DNA of 64,000 nt. Origin: Streptomyces rimosus subsp. rimosus. GTDB taxonomy: Bacteria > Actinomycetota > Actinomycetes > Streptomycetales > Streptomycetaceae. Of the stretch, positions 32,317 through 39,937 are shown piece by piece. The translations under genes and the position numbers were made by a program. The stretch covers positions 131,765 to 195,764 of the forward strand of contig NZ_JOCQ01000002.1 of the NCBI RefSeq assembly GCF_000720725.1. The letters are read 5' to 3'. Position 1 is the stretch's first letter. The number at the start of each line of letters is the position of its first letter. The notes below the pieces were generated by a model, which was not told the origin of the DNA, did no database searches, and saw only the letters and a list, made by a program, of their open reading frames with translations.

Positions 32317-34325
32317 GCGGGGACCTCCAGAGGGTCGAGCTTGTTCGCGGTACGGATCTCGTCGACGATACGGCCGATGATCTCCGTGATACCGAAGTCT
32401 TTCGGGGTGAAAACGGCCGCCACTCCGGCTTCCCGGAGGGCCGCCGCGTCGGCGGCGGGGATGATGCCGCCCACGATGACGGGAATGTCCGGTGCGCCGC
32501 TGCGGCGCATCCGCGCCAGCACGTCCGGCACCAGCTCGGCGTGCGAGCCGGACAGGATCGACAGCCCCACGCAGTGCACGTCCTCGGCGACGGCCGCCGC
32601 GACGATCTGCTCCGGGGTCAGCCGGATGCCCTGGTAGACCACCTCGAAGCCGGCGTCCCTGGCCCGTACGGCGATCTGCTCCGCGCCGTTGCTGTGCCCG
32701 TCCAGGCCGGGCTTGCCGACCAGCAGGCGCAGCCGGCCGCCGCCCAGGTCGGCGGCGGTGCGCTCGACCTTCGCGCGGACCGCGGCGAGCGGGGTGCCCG
32801 CCTCGGCGGTGACCGCGAGCGGTGCCCCGGAGACGCCGGTCGGCGCCCGGAACTCGCCGAAGACGTCCCGCAGGGCCCAGGCCCACTCGCCGGTCGTGAC
32901 GCCCGCGCGGGCGCATTCGAGGGTCGCCGCGAACAGGTTCGTGTCGCCGGCCGCGGCCTTCTTCAGCGCCGACAGCGCCTCCTGTGCGCGGCCCTCGTCG
33001 CGGTTGTCCCGCCAGGTGTGCAGCGCCCGCACCACGCCCGCCTCGTTGTCCGGGTCGACGGTCATGATGGCGGTGTCCAGGTCGGCGGTGAGCGGGTTCG
33101 GCTCGGTCGACTCGTAGCAGTTGACGCCGACGATCTTCTCCTCGCCCGCCTCGATCCGGGCCCGCCGCTCCGCGTGCGAGGAGACCAGCTGCGACTTCAG
33201 GTAGCCGGACTCGACGGCCGCCATCGCCCCGCCCATCTCCGCGATACGGTCCATCTCCGCCAGGCTGCCCCGGACCAGCTCCTCGACCTTGGCCTCGATG
33301 ACGTGCGACCCGGCGAAGACGTCCTCGTACTCCAGCAGGTCCGACTCGTGGGCCAGCACCTGCTGGATGCGCAGCGACCACTGCTGGTCCCACGGCCGCG
33401 GCAGCCCCAGCGCCTCGTTCCAGGCCGGGAGCTGTACGGCACGGGCGCGGGCGTCCTTGGACAGGGTGACGGCCAGCATCTCCAGCACGATCCGCTGGAC
33501 GTTGTTCTCCGGCTGCGCCTCGGTCAGGCCGAGCGAGTTGACCTGGACGCCGTACCGGAAGCGGCGCTGCTTGGGGTTCTCGACGCCGTACCGCTCCCGG
33601 GTGACCTGCTCCCAGATGCGGCCGAAGGCGCGCATCTTGCACATCTCCTCGATGAACCGGACCCCGGCGTTCACGAAGAAGGAGATCCGTGCGACCACGT
33701 CACCGAACTTCTCCGGCGGCACCTGCCCGGAGTCCCGTACCGCGTCGAGCACGGCGACCGCGGTGCTCATCGCGTACGCGATCTCCTGGACCGGTGTGGC
33801 CCCCGCCTCCTGCAGGTGGTAGCTGCAGATGTTGATCGGGTTCCACTTCGGGATGTGCGCCACCGTGTACGCGATCATGTCGGTGGTCAGCCGCAGACTC
33901 GGCCCCGGCGGGAAGACGTGCGTCCCGCGCGAGAGGTACTCCTTGACGATGTCGTTCTGCGTCGTGCCCGACAGCTTGGTGATGTCGGCGCCCTGCTCCT
34001 CGGCGACGACCTCGTACAGCGCCAGCAGCCACATGGCGGTGGCGTTGATGGTCATCGAGGTGTTCATCTGCTCCAGGGGGATGTCCTGGAACAGGCGTCG
34101 CATGTCACCGAGGTGGGAGACGGGGACCCCGACCCGGCCGACCTCGCCGCGGGCGAGGACGTGGTCCGGGTCGTAACCGGTCTGCGTCGGCAGGTCGAAG
34201 GCGACCGACAGGCCCGTCTGGCCCTTGGCGAGGTTGCGCCGGTAGAGCGCGTTGGAGGCCTCGGCGGTGGAGTGCCCGGCGTAGGTCCGCATCAGCCACG
34301 GACGATCCTTGTGACGTTCGGTCAT
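32313..34325 (-). CDS. ecm: ethylmalonyl-CoA mutase (MeaA-like, coenzyme B12-dependent)
   Basis: 670 residues. The N-terminal TIM-barrel mutase domain (about 1-520) has LSVAFDLPTQTGYDPDH, MNTSMTINATAMWLLALY and QNDIVKEYLSRGTHVFPP. The C-terminal cobalamin domain has the base-off motif DGHSNG in VGKPGLDGHSNG and the SILSGSH and IVGGIIP segments. Converts ethylmalonyl-CoA to methylsuccinyl-CoA by a carbon-skeleton rearrangement. It carries both domains on one chain, unlike the two-subunit methylmalonyl-CoA mutase. ATG 34325 follows GGGA. It ends overlapping mcl (ATGA) and starts 37 bp after ccr, so all five genes form one operon. Confidence 0.95.
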   Translation of the reverse strand: MTERHKDRPWLMRTYAGHSTAEASNALYRRNLAKGQTGLSVAFDLPTQTGYDPDHVLARGEVGRVGVPVSHLGDMRRLFQDIPLEQMNTSMTINATAMWLLALYEVVAEEQGADITKLSGTTQNDIVKEYLSRGTHVFPPGPSLRLTTDMIAYTVAHIPKWNPINICSYHLQEAGATPVQEIAYAMSTAVAVLDAVRDSGQVPPEKFGDVVARISFFVNAGVRFIEEMCKMRAFGRIWEQVTRERYGVENPKQRRFRYGVQVNSLGLTEAQPENNVQRIVLEMLAVTLSKDARARAVQLPAWNEALGLPRPWDQQWSLRIQQVLAHESDLLEYEDVFAGSHVIEAKVEELVRGSLAEMDRIAEMGGAMAAVESGYLKSQLVSSHAERRARIEAGEEKIVGVNCYESTEPNPLTADLDTAIMTVDPDNEAGVVRALHTWRDNRDEGRAQEALSALKKAAAGDTNLFAATLECARAGVTTGEWAWALRDVFGEFRAPTGVSGAPLAVTAEAGTPLAAVRAKVERTAADLGGGRLRLLVGKPGLDGHSNGAEQIAVRARDAGFEVVYQGIRLTPEQIVAAAVAEDVHCVGLSILSGSHAELVPDVLARMRRSGAPDIPVIVGGIIPAADAAALREAGVAAVFTPKDFGITEIIGRIVDEIRTANKLDPLEVPA

Positions 34326-34362
34326 GTTGGTCCCGTACTCTCGGGGTCTCCGTCCGTCCGGA

Positions 34363-35700
34363 TCAGACGTTCCGGAAGCGGTTGATGGCGTCGATGTGCT
34401 CGGCCCGCATCTCGGCGTCGCGCACGCCCATGCCCTCCTCGGGCGCCAGCGCGAGCACGCCGACCTTGCCCTGGTGGAGGTTGCGGTGCACGTCGTACGC
34501 CGCCTGCCCGGTCTCCTCCAGGGAGTACGTCTTCGACAGCGTCGGGTGGATCTTGCCCTTGGCGATCAGGCGGTTGGCCTCCCACGCCTCGCGGTAGTTG
34601 GCGAAGTGCGAGCCGACGATGCGCTTGAGCGACATCCACAGGTAGCGGTTGTCGTACTCGTGCATGTAGCCGGAGGTCGAGGCGCAGGTGGTGATGGTGC
34701 CGCCCTTGCGGGTGACGTACACCGAGGCGCCGAAGGTCTCGCGGCCGGGGTGCTCGAAGACGATGTCGATGTCCTCCCCGCCGGTCAGCTCCCGGATGCG
34801 CTTGCCGAAGCGCTTCCACTCCTTCGGGTCCTGGGTCCGCTCGTCCTTCCAGAACCTGTACCCCTCGGCGTTCCGGTCGATGATCGCCTCGGCGCCCATC
34901 TTCCGGCAGATCTCCGCCTTCTGGTCGCTGGAGACCACACAGACCGGGTTGGCGCCGCCGGCCAGCGCGAACTGCGTGGCGTACGAGCCGAGTCCGCCGC
35001 TGGCGCCCCAGATCAGCACGTTGTCGCCCTGCTTCATGCCGGCGCCGTTGCGGGAGACCAGCTGGCGGTACGCGGTGGAGTTGACCAGCCCGGGCGCCGC
35101 CGCCTCCTCCCAGCTCAGGTGCCCCGGCTTGGGCATCAGCTGGTTGGACTTGACGAGCGCGATCTCGGCGAGGCCGCCGAAGTTGGTCTCGAAGCCCCAG
35201 ATGCGCTGCTCGGGGTCGAGCATCGTGTCGTTGTGCCCGTCGGCGGACTCCAGCTCGACGGACAGGCAGTGCGCGACCACCTCGTCGCCGGGCTTCCAGG
35301 AGTTCACGCCGGGCCCGGTGCGCAGCACGACGCCCGCCAGGTCGGAGCCGATGACGTGGTACGGCAGGTCGTGGCGCTTGGTCAGCGGCGACAGCCTGCC
35401 GTAGCGCTCCAGGAAGGCGAACGTGGAGACCGGCTCGAAGATCGAGGTCCAGACGCTGTTGTAGTTCACCGAGGAGGCCATGACAGCCACCAGGGCCTCG
35501 CCGGGGCCCAGTTCGGGCACCGGCACCTCCTCGATGTGCAGCGACTTGCGGGGGTCCTTCTCCTTGGTGGACAGGCCGTCGAACATGTCGGCCTCGTCCT
35601 TGTGCACGGTCACCGCGCGGTAGGAGTCGGGCAGGGGCAGAGCGGCGAAGTCTTCGCTGGTGCTCTCTGGCGCGAGGATCGCGTCAAGTATCTGGTTCAC
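34363..35700 (-). CDS. ccrA: crotonyl-CoA carboxylase/reductase
   Basis: 445-residue medium-chain dehydrogenase/reductase that reductively carboxylates crotonyl-CoA with NADPH and CO2 to ethylmalonyl-CoA. From GTG 35700 (GGAGG 6 nt upstream) the CO2-pocket residues described for the Kitasatospora setae enzyme fall at exactly the same numbers: Asn81 (SVNYN), Phe170-Glu171 (WGFETNFGG) and His365 (VGSHFANY), which supports this start. The NADPH loop is IWGASGGLGSYATQ. First gene of the ethylmalonyl-CoA operon. The product also serves as an extender unit for polyketides. Preceded by a 240-nt leader with tandem repeats and a promoter carrying dyads. Confidence 0.97.
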   Translation of the reverse strand: MNQILDAILAPESTSEDFAALPLPDSYRAVTVHKDEADMFDGLSTKEKDPRKSLHIEEVPVPELGPGEALVAVMASSVNYNSVWTSIFEPVSTFAFLERYGRLSPLTKRHDLPYHVIGSDLAGVVLRTGPGVNSWKPGDEVVAHCLSVELESADGHNDTMLDPEQRIWGFETNFGGLAEIALVKSNQLMPKPGHLSWEEAAAPGLVNSTAYRQLVSRNGAGMKQGDNVLIWGASGGLGSYATQFALAGGANPVCVVSSDQKAEICRKMGAEAIIDRNAEGYRFWKDERTQDPKEWKRFGKRIRELTGGEDIDIVFEHPGRETFGASVYVTRKGGTITTCASTSGYMHEYDNRYLWMSLKRIVGSHFANYREAWEANRLIAKGKIHPTLSKTYSLEETGQAAYDVHRNLHQGKVGVLALAPEEGMGVRDAEMRAEHIDAINRFRNV

Positions 35701-35775
35701 GGTGTGCCTCCGGCGAAGCCAGTCGAAAGCGGCTTGAGGGTACGTCGGGGGTGGTGCAGGGAGAGCCGTCGGTCC

Positions 35776-35824
35776 AGCTGAGGGTGTTGCGGCTGAAGGG
35801 TGTTTGCGGCTGAGGGGTGTTCCG
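35776..35824. repeat. three-copy imperfect tandem repeat in the ccrA leader
   Basis: Three units of 15-17 bp based on GGCTGAGGGGTGTTTGC (starts 35776, 35791, 35808). They lie in the 5' leader of the ccrA transcript if the promoter at 35947-35975 is right. No gene is seen in 35701-36142; the interval holds this repeat, the promoter, two palindromes and a terminator. Confidence 0.7.
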
Positions 35825-35946
35825 GCAGCGCGGGTAGCGCGGTGGGAGTGCCTGTGACGCAGGCGTCCGGGCGGGCAGGCACGAGAGGCTTGCTGGGACA
35901 GCCGGCACGCGGTGGATGTCCGCGTGCCGGCCGCCCGGACAACATC

Positions 35947-35989
35947 AACGTATGACACCGCGTGCCAGCCGACAAGACACTGAGTGCCA
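35947..35989 (-). promoter_or_regulatory. ccrA promoter with two operator-like dyads
   Basis: On the minus strand: -35 TTGTCG (35975-35970), a 17-bp spacer, and -10 TACGTT (35952-35947). Two related 15-bp dyads lie 22 bp apart: TGACACCGCGTGCCA (35953-35967), filling most of the spacer, and AGACACTGAGTGCCA (35975-35989), abutting the -35. The shared half-sites are GACAC and GTGCCA. The TetR gene at 36143-36949 is the obvious candidate to bind here. Confidence 0.65.
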
Positions 35990-36000
35990 ACAATTTCTCT

Positions 36001-36076
36001 CAGATGTCATCTGGGGGCCACGCATGAGCGGCCCGATGTCTGGTCGAAATGGTGAAATGTCGCCCCTTAAGGGGCG
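36001..36076. promoter_or_regulatory. two perfect palindromes between ccrA promoter and tetR terminator
   Basis: CAGATGTCATCTG (36001-36013, 6+1+6) and CGCCCCTTAAGGGGCG (36061-36076, perfect 16 bp). The first could be an upstream regulator site of ccrA. The second could be an operator or a short hairpin. Roles inferred only from symmetry and position. Confidence 0.45.
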
Positions 36077-36091
36077 AAGTGGTGGGCATGA

Positions 36092-36132
36092 CTCCGGCGC
36101 CGGAGGTGGTGCACGCCACCCCGGCGCCGGAG
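36092..36132. terminator. terminator hairpin downstream of tetR
   Basis: A 12-bp stem CTCCGGCGCCGG (36092-36103) with CCGGCGCCGGAG (36121-36132), extended by GGTGG/CCACC after a single bulged A, with a TGCACG loop. It begins 11 bp beyond the tetR stop (36143) and isolates ccrA from tetR readthrough. Confidence 0.85.
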
Positions 36133-36142
36133 CGCAGGTATC

Positions 36143-36949
36143 TCAGGACCGCTGCTTGAGCGCCTTCTCGATCGTGCGCATGACCTCGTCCAGCGGCGCG
36201 TCCGTACGGGCCACGGTCACCAGGACCTCGCCCTGCCTCGCCGTCCGCGCCGGGGGCGCCTGGCGGCCCGCCCCGCCCCGGCCGGCTCCGATACCGGTGC
36301 CGAAGGTGGCGCGGACGATCGCGAAGGCGTGGTCGAGCTGGGCCTCCACGTCCCCCTCGGCGCCCGCCCGCAGCCAGCGCCGCAGTACGTGGTTGTGCGC
36401 GGTGACGACGGCGGAGGCGGCGACCTCGGCGAGCAGCGGGTCGTCGTCGCCCTCGTGGTGGGCGCCCTCGTCGAAGTGGCCGAGGAGGTAGCGGGTGAAG
36501 AGCCGTTCGTAGCGGGCCACCGAGGCGATCTCGGCCTCGCGGAGGGTGGGCACCTCGCGGGTCAGCCGGTAGCGGGCCACGGAGACGGCGGGGGAGGCCG
36601 CGTACATCCGCATGACCTCCTTGATGCCCCGGCAGACCGTGTCGAGCGGGTGCTCGTGCGCGGGCGCCGCGTCCAGGACGGCCTCGGCCCGTACGAGGGT
36701 GTCGTCGTGGTCGGGGAAGATCGCCTCTTCCTTGGAGCGGAAGTGGCGGAAGAACGTGCGGCGGGCGACGCCGGCCGCGGCCGCGATCTCGTCGACCGTC
36801 GTCGCCTCGTAGCCCTTGGCAGCGAACAGTTCCATCGCGGCGGCCGCCAGTTCACGGCGCATCTTCAGGCGTTGGGCGGCGGCCCGGCGGGTGCCGGGGG
36901 TGGTCGGTTCGGTTCCGTCGGACGGCTGCGTACGGGCGGGCTGGGACAT
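36143..36949 (-). CDS. TetR family regulator next to the ethylmalonyl-CoA operon
   Basis: 268 residues. Helix-turn-helix: AAAMELFAAKGYEATTVDEIAAAAGVARRTFFRHFRSKEEAIF, a TetR domain with the RTFFRHF variant. The C-terminal ligand domain is followed by a disordered GAGRGGAGRQAPP linker and a short final helical piece, so it is longer than average. It sits directly upstream of ccrA on the same strand. In Methylobacterium a TetR protein (CcrR) controls ccr; whether this is a functional counterpart is inference. ATG 36949 is preceded by TACCGT 6 nt upstream and has no SD, suggesting a leaderless mRNA; ATG 36967 is an alternative. Confidence 0.87.
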   Translation of the reverse strand: MSQPARTQPSDGTEPTTPGTRRAAAQRLKMRRELAAAAMELFAAKGYEATTVDEIAAAAGVARRTFFRHFRSKEEAIFPDHDDTLVRAEAVLDAAPAHEHPLDTVCRGIKEVMRMYAASPAVSVARYRLTREVPTLREAEIASVARYERLFTRYLLGHFDEGAHHEGDDDPLLAEVAASAVVTAHNHVLRRWLRAGAEGDVEAQLDHAFAIVRATFGTGIGAGRGGAGRQAPPARTARQGEVLVTVARTDAPLDEVMRTIEKALKQRS

Positions 36950-37085
36950 GTGGGGACGGTACTGCATATTCCCGCTGCCTGCGGCATCAGCCGTCGCACG
37001 GGCCCCTGAGGGGTGCGGGCCGCCGGAGGGATCCAGCAGCCCGCCCCACCCGCCGCCGGCCGGCGGCCGGGCCGTCCGCCACGCG

Positions 37086-38954
37086 TCAGCGCCGGGCGTA
37101 CTCACGGAAGCCGCGGCCGGTCTTGCGGCCCAGGCAGCCCGCGGCGACGAGGTGTTCCAGCAGCGGGGCCGGTGCCAGGCCGGGATCGCGGAACTCGGCG
37201 TGCAGCACCTTCTCGATGGCCAGCGAGACGTCCAGGCCCACCACGTCGAGCAGTTCGAACGGGCCCATCGGGTAGCCGCCGCCGAGCTTCATCGCGGCGT
37301 CGATGGCGTCCGGCGTCGCGTAGTGCTCCTGCACCATCTTGACCGCGTTGTTCAGGTACGGGAACAGCAGGGCGTTGACGATGAAGCCGGCCCGGTCGCC
37401 GCAGTCCACCGGGTGCTTGCGGACCCGGGCGCACACCGCGCGCACGGTCGCGTGCACATCGTCCGCGGTCAGGACCGTGCGCACGACCTCGACCAGCTTC
37501 ATGGCGGGCGCCGGGTTGAAGAAGTGCATCCCGATCACGTCCTGCGGGCGCGAGGTGGCCCGCGCGCAGGCCACCACGGGCAGCGAGGAGGTCGTGGTGG
37601 CCAGGACGGCGCCCGGCTTGCACACCTTGTCCAGCGTCGCGAACAGCTGCCGCTTGATCTCCAGGTCCTCGGCGACCGCCTCGACCGCCAGGTCCACGTC
37701 GGCGAGCGCGTCCAGCGTCCCGGCCGGGGTGATCGCGTCGAGGGCGGCCTGCCGAGCCTCGGCGGTCAGCCGCCCCTTCTTCACGGAGCGGTCCAGCGAC
37801 TTGGCGACGCGCGCCTTGGCCGTCTCGGCCTTCTCCAGGCTGCGGGCCGCCAGCACCACCGGGAGGCCGGCCTTGGCGAAGACCTCGGCGATCCCGCTCG
37901 CCATCGTCCCCGAGCCGGCCACCCCGACGCCGCGCACCGTGCGCCCTGCGGCCGGTTCGTGGGTCTCGGCGGGCGAGTGGCCGTCCGGCACGACGGCCGC
38001 GCTGCCCGGCGCCTCGTACGTGTAGAAGCCGCGGCCCGCCTTGCGGCCGGTCAGCCCCGCCTCGGCGAGCTGGCCGAGGATCGGCGCGGGCGCGTGCAGC
38101 CGGTCGCGGGAGGCGGCGTACATGGCCTCCAGGACCGTACGGGCGGTGTCCACGCCGATCAGGTCGAGCAGCGCCAGCGGGCCCATGGGCAGGCCGCAGC
38201 CCAGCTTCATCGCGGCGTCGATGTCCTCGCGGGTCGCGTACCGGGACTCGTACATCGCGGCGGCCTGGTTCAGGTAGCCGAACAGCAGCCCGTCGGCGAC
38301 GAAGCCGGGCCGGTCGCCGACCGCGATCGGCTCCTTGCCCAGCTCGCGGGCCAGCTCGGTGACGGCCGTGACGGCGGTCGGCGCGGTCAGCACGCAGGAG
38401 ACCACCTCGACCAGCTTCATGGCCGGCGCCGGGTTGAAGAAGTGCAGGCCCAGGACGCGTTCCGGGTGCCGGGAGTCGGCCGCCAGGCGGGTCACGGACA
38501 GCGCGTTGGTGCCGGTGGCGAGGACGGCGTCGGGCCGCACGATGGTGTCGAGCTCGGCGAAGACCTGCCGCTTGAGCTCGTAGTCCTCGGGCACGACCTC
38601 GATGACGAGATCCGCGTCGGCGGCGGCCTGCAGGTCGCGGAACGTGCGGAAGCGGGCCAGGGCGTCCTGGCGCTCGCGCTCGGTGACGCGCTCCCGGCGC
38701 ACCGCCCGCGCGGTGGACGCCTCCAGGGCCGCGACGGCGCGGCGCGCCGCGGTGTCGTCGATGTCGATGCCGATCACCTCGCGGCCGGCGCGGGTGAGCA
38801 CCTCGGCTATGCCGGTGCCCATCGTGCCGAGGCCGACGACGGCCACGGTGGCGGGCGTTCGGGGCGCGGGGGGTGAAGAGGCGGGGGAGGCGGGGGAGAC
38901 CTGGGGAACGGTGGCGGCGTCGGCCGGACGGCCGGGTGTGGACTGAGGGTCCAT
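37086..38954 (-). CDS. tandem-duplicated 3-hydroxyacyl-CoA (3-hydroxybutyryl-CoA) dehydrogenase
   Basis: 622 residues made of two homologous halves, each a complete short 3-hydroxyacyl-CoA dehydrogenase. Half 1 (about 35-320) has VVGLGTMGTGIAEVLTRAG and LHFFNPAPAMKLVEVV; half 2 (about 335-622) has VAGSGTMASGIAEVFAKAG and MHFFNPAPAMKLVEVV. Both keep the Rossmann glycines, the HFFNPxP catalytic His region and the terminal GRKxGRGFYxY motif, so both may be active. Oxidises or reduces acetoacetyl-CoA/3-hydroxybutyryl-CoA, which feeds crotonyl-CoA to CcrA. ATG 38954 has GGAG 8 nt upstream. It is 136 bp from tetR on the same strand. Confidence 0.93.
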   Translation of the reverse strand: MDPQSTPGRPADAATVPQVSPASPASSPPAPRTPATVAVVGLGTMGTGIAEVLTRAGREVIGIDIDDTAARRAVAALEASTARAVRRERVTERERQDALARFRTFRDLQAAADADLVIEVVPEDYELKRQVFAELDTIVRPDAVLATGTNALSVTRLAADSRHPERVLGLHFFNPAPAMKLVEVVSCVLTAPTAVTAVTELARELGKEPIAVGDRPGFVADGLLFGYLNQAAAMYESRYATREDIDAAMKLGCGLPMGPLALLDLIGVDTARTVLEAMYAASRDRLHAPAPILGQLAEAGLTGRKAGRGFYTYEAPGSAAVVPDGHSPAETHEPAAGRTVRGVGVAGSGTMASGIAEVFAKAGLPVVLAARSLEKAETAKARVAKSLDRSVKKGRLTAEARQAALDAITPAGTLDALADVDLAVEAVAEDLEIKRQLFATLDKVCKPGAVLATTTSSLPVVACARATSRPQDVIGMHFFNPAPAMKLVEVVRTVLTADDVHATVRAVCARVRKHPVDCGDRAGFIVNALLFPYLNNAVKMVQEHYATPDAIDAAMKLGGGYPMGPFELLDVVGLDVSLAIEKVLHAEFRDPGLAPAPLLEHLVAAGCLGRKTGRGFREYARR

Positions 38955-39310
38955 CGCGAGACTCCAGGAGGTGGATCCCGTGCGGACAGAGGTTCCCGAG
39001 GGAAGAAATCCCATGTGCGCAGGGGAAAGTGACGACTGAGGAGGGGCCGGGCACATGCAGAACACGCATGACCCTAGCGGATGATGATCGGCGGGCCCTG
39101 TCCCGAGGCCGAGCCGTGAATGCGTGCTGGACGCCGAACCGACTGCACGTGTGGCGGCTGCGTCACCAGGCCGCCGGGGCAGGGGTGCTGCCCGTGCCCG
39201 GTAGCTTAACTCGTCGGTAACCAGCTGCGCCAGGGGGTGGCGCGGGGATTTAGGCTGTGGCTCGGGCCACGTCGCACGTACCGTGAGAAATCCGCGGGAG
39301 GGAGCGGCAA
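38955..39310. other. 356-bp divergent intergenic region
   Basis: Between the tandem dehydrogenase (minus, starts 38954) and the HEAT protein (plus, starts 39311). Possible -10 hexamers are TAGGGT (minus, 39076-39071) and TAGGCT (plus, 39251-39256), but neither has a recognisable -35 at 16-19 bp. I see no gene or RNA in it. Confidence 0.4.
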
Positions 39311-39937
39311 ATGGAAGATGAATTCCACGAGTTGACGGACCGGGTGCGCGCCGAACTCCGCTCCCCGCAGGATCTCGTCGCCTACGAGCGGCTCCTCGGG
39401 CTGGCGCGCAAGAAGACCCCCGCGGGGCGCGAGGAGCTGGCCCAGGTGCTGACCGCCGTCGAGCGCCCGCTGTGGGCCCGCGAGATCGCCGCGTTCATCC
39501 TGGGGACCGCGGGCGACCGCCGCGCCTTCGAGACCCTCGTCCTGCTCCTGAACTACCGCGACCCGGTGCGCTGCGCCACCGCCGCACACGCCCTCGGCCG
39601 TCTCGGCGACCCGCGCACCGCCCGCGCCGCCGCCGCCCTCGCCACCAACCCCCTGCGCACCGCCTACGCCCTGCACCCGGTCCGCCTCCTGGCCGAACTC
39701 CGCGCCCCCGAATCCGTCCCCGCCCTGATAGCCACCCTGGAACGCCTCCTCACCCCCCACAACCCGTACTGGCGCGTGGCCCTGGCCTGCGTCGAAGGCC
39801 TGGGCGCCCTGGGCGACCGCCGAGCGGTCCCGGTCCTCACCGCGGCTTGCGATCACCCCCGGCTGGCCGCGGCGGCAGCGGCCTCGCTGGCGCGGCTGGG
39901 GGTGCAGGAGGAGCCGGGGGAGAGGGCGGGGTCTTGA
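39311..39937 (+). CDS. HEAT-repeat protein
   Basis: 208 residues forming helical repeats of about 31 residues: PLWAREIAAFILGTAGDRRAFETLVLLL, DPVRCATAAHALGRLGDPRTARAAAALA, HPVRLLAELRAPESVPALIATLERL, YWRVALACVEGLGALGDRRAVPVLTAAC. These match HEAT/PBS-lyase repeats, a protein-interaction scaffold without catalytic residues. A strong GGGAGGGAG site precedes ATG 39311 by 6 nt. Its last 101 bp overlap, tail to tail, the GNAT gene on the other strand. Partner unknown. Confidence 0.8.
   Translation: MEDEFHELTDRVRAELRSPQDLVAYERLLGLARKKTPAGREELAQVLTAVERPLWAREIAAFILGTAGDRRAFETLVLLLNYRDPVRCATAAHALGRLGDPRTARAAAALATNPLRTAYALHPVRLLAELRAPESVPALIATLERLLTPHNPYWRVALACVEGLGALGDRRAVPVLTAACDHPRLAAAAAASLARLGVQEEPGERAGS

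Noticed and set aside
39038..39220. possible tRNA or small RNA in the gap before the HEAT gene
   Set aside because: No cloverleaf, TTCRA arm or CCA-like end could be drawn; only a short GGGCAG/CTGCCC hairpin is present.
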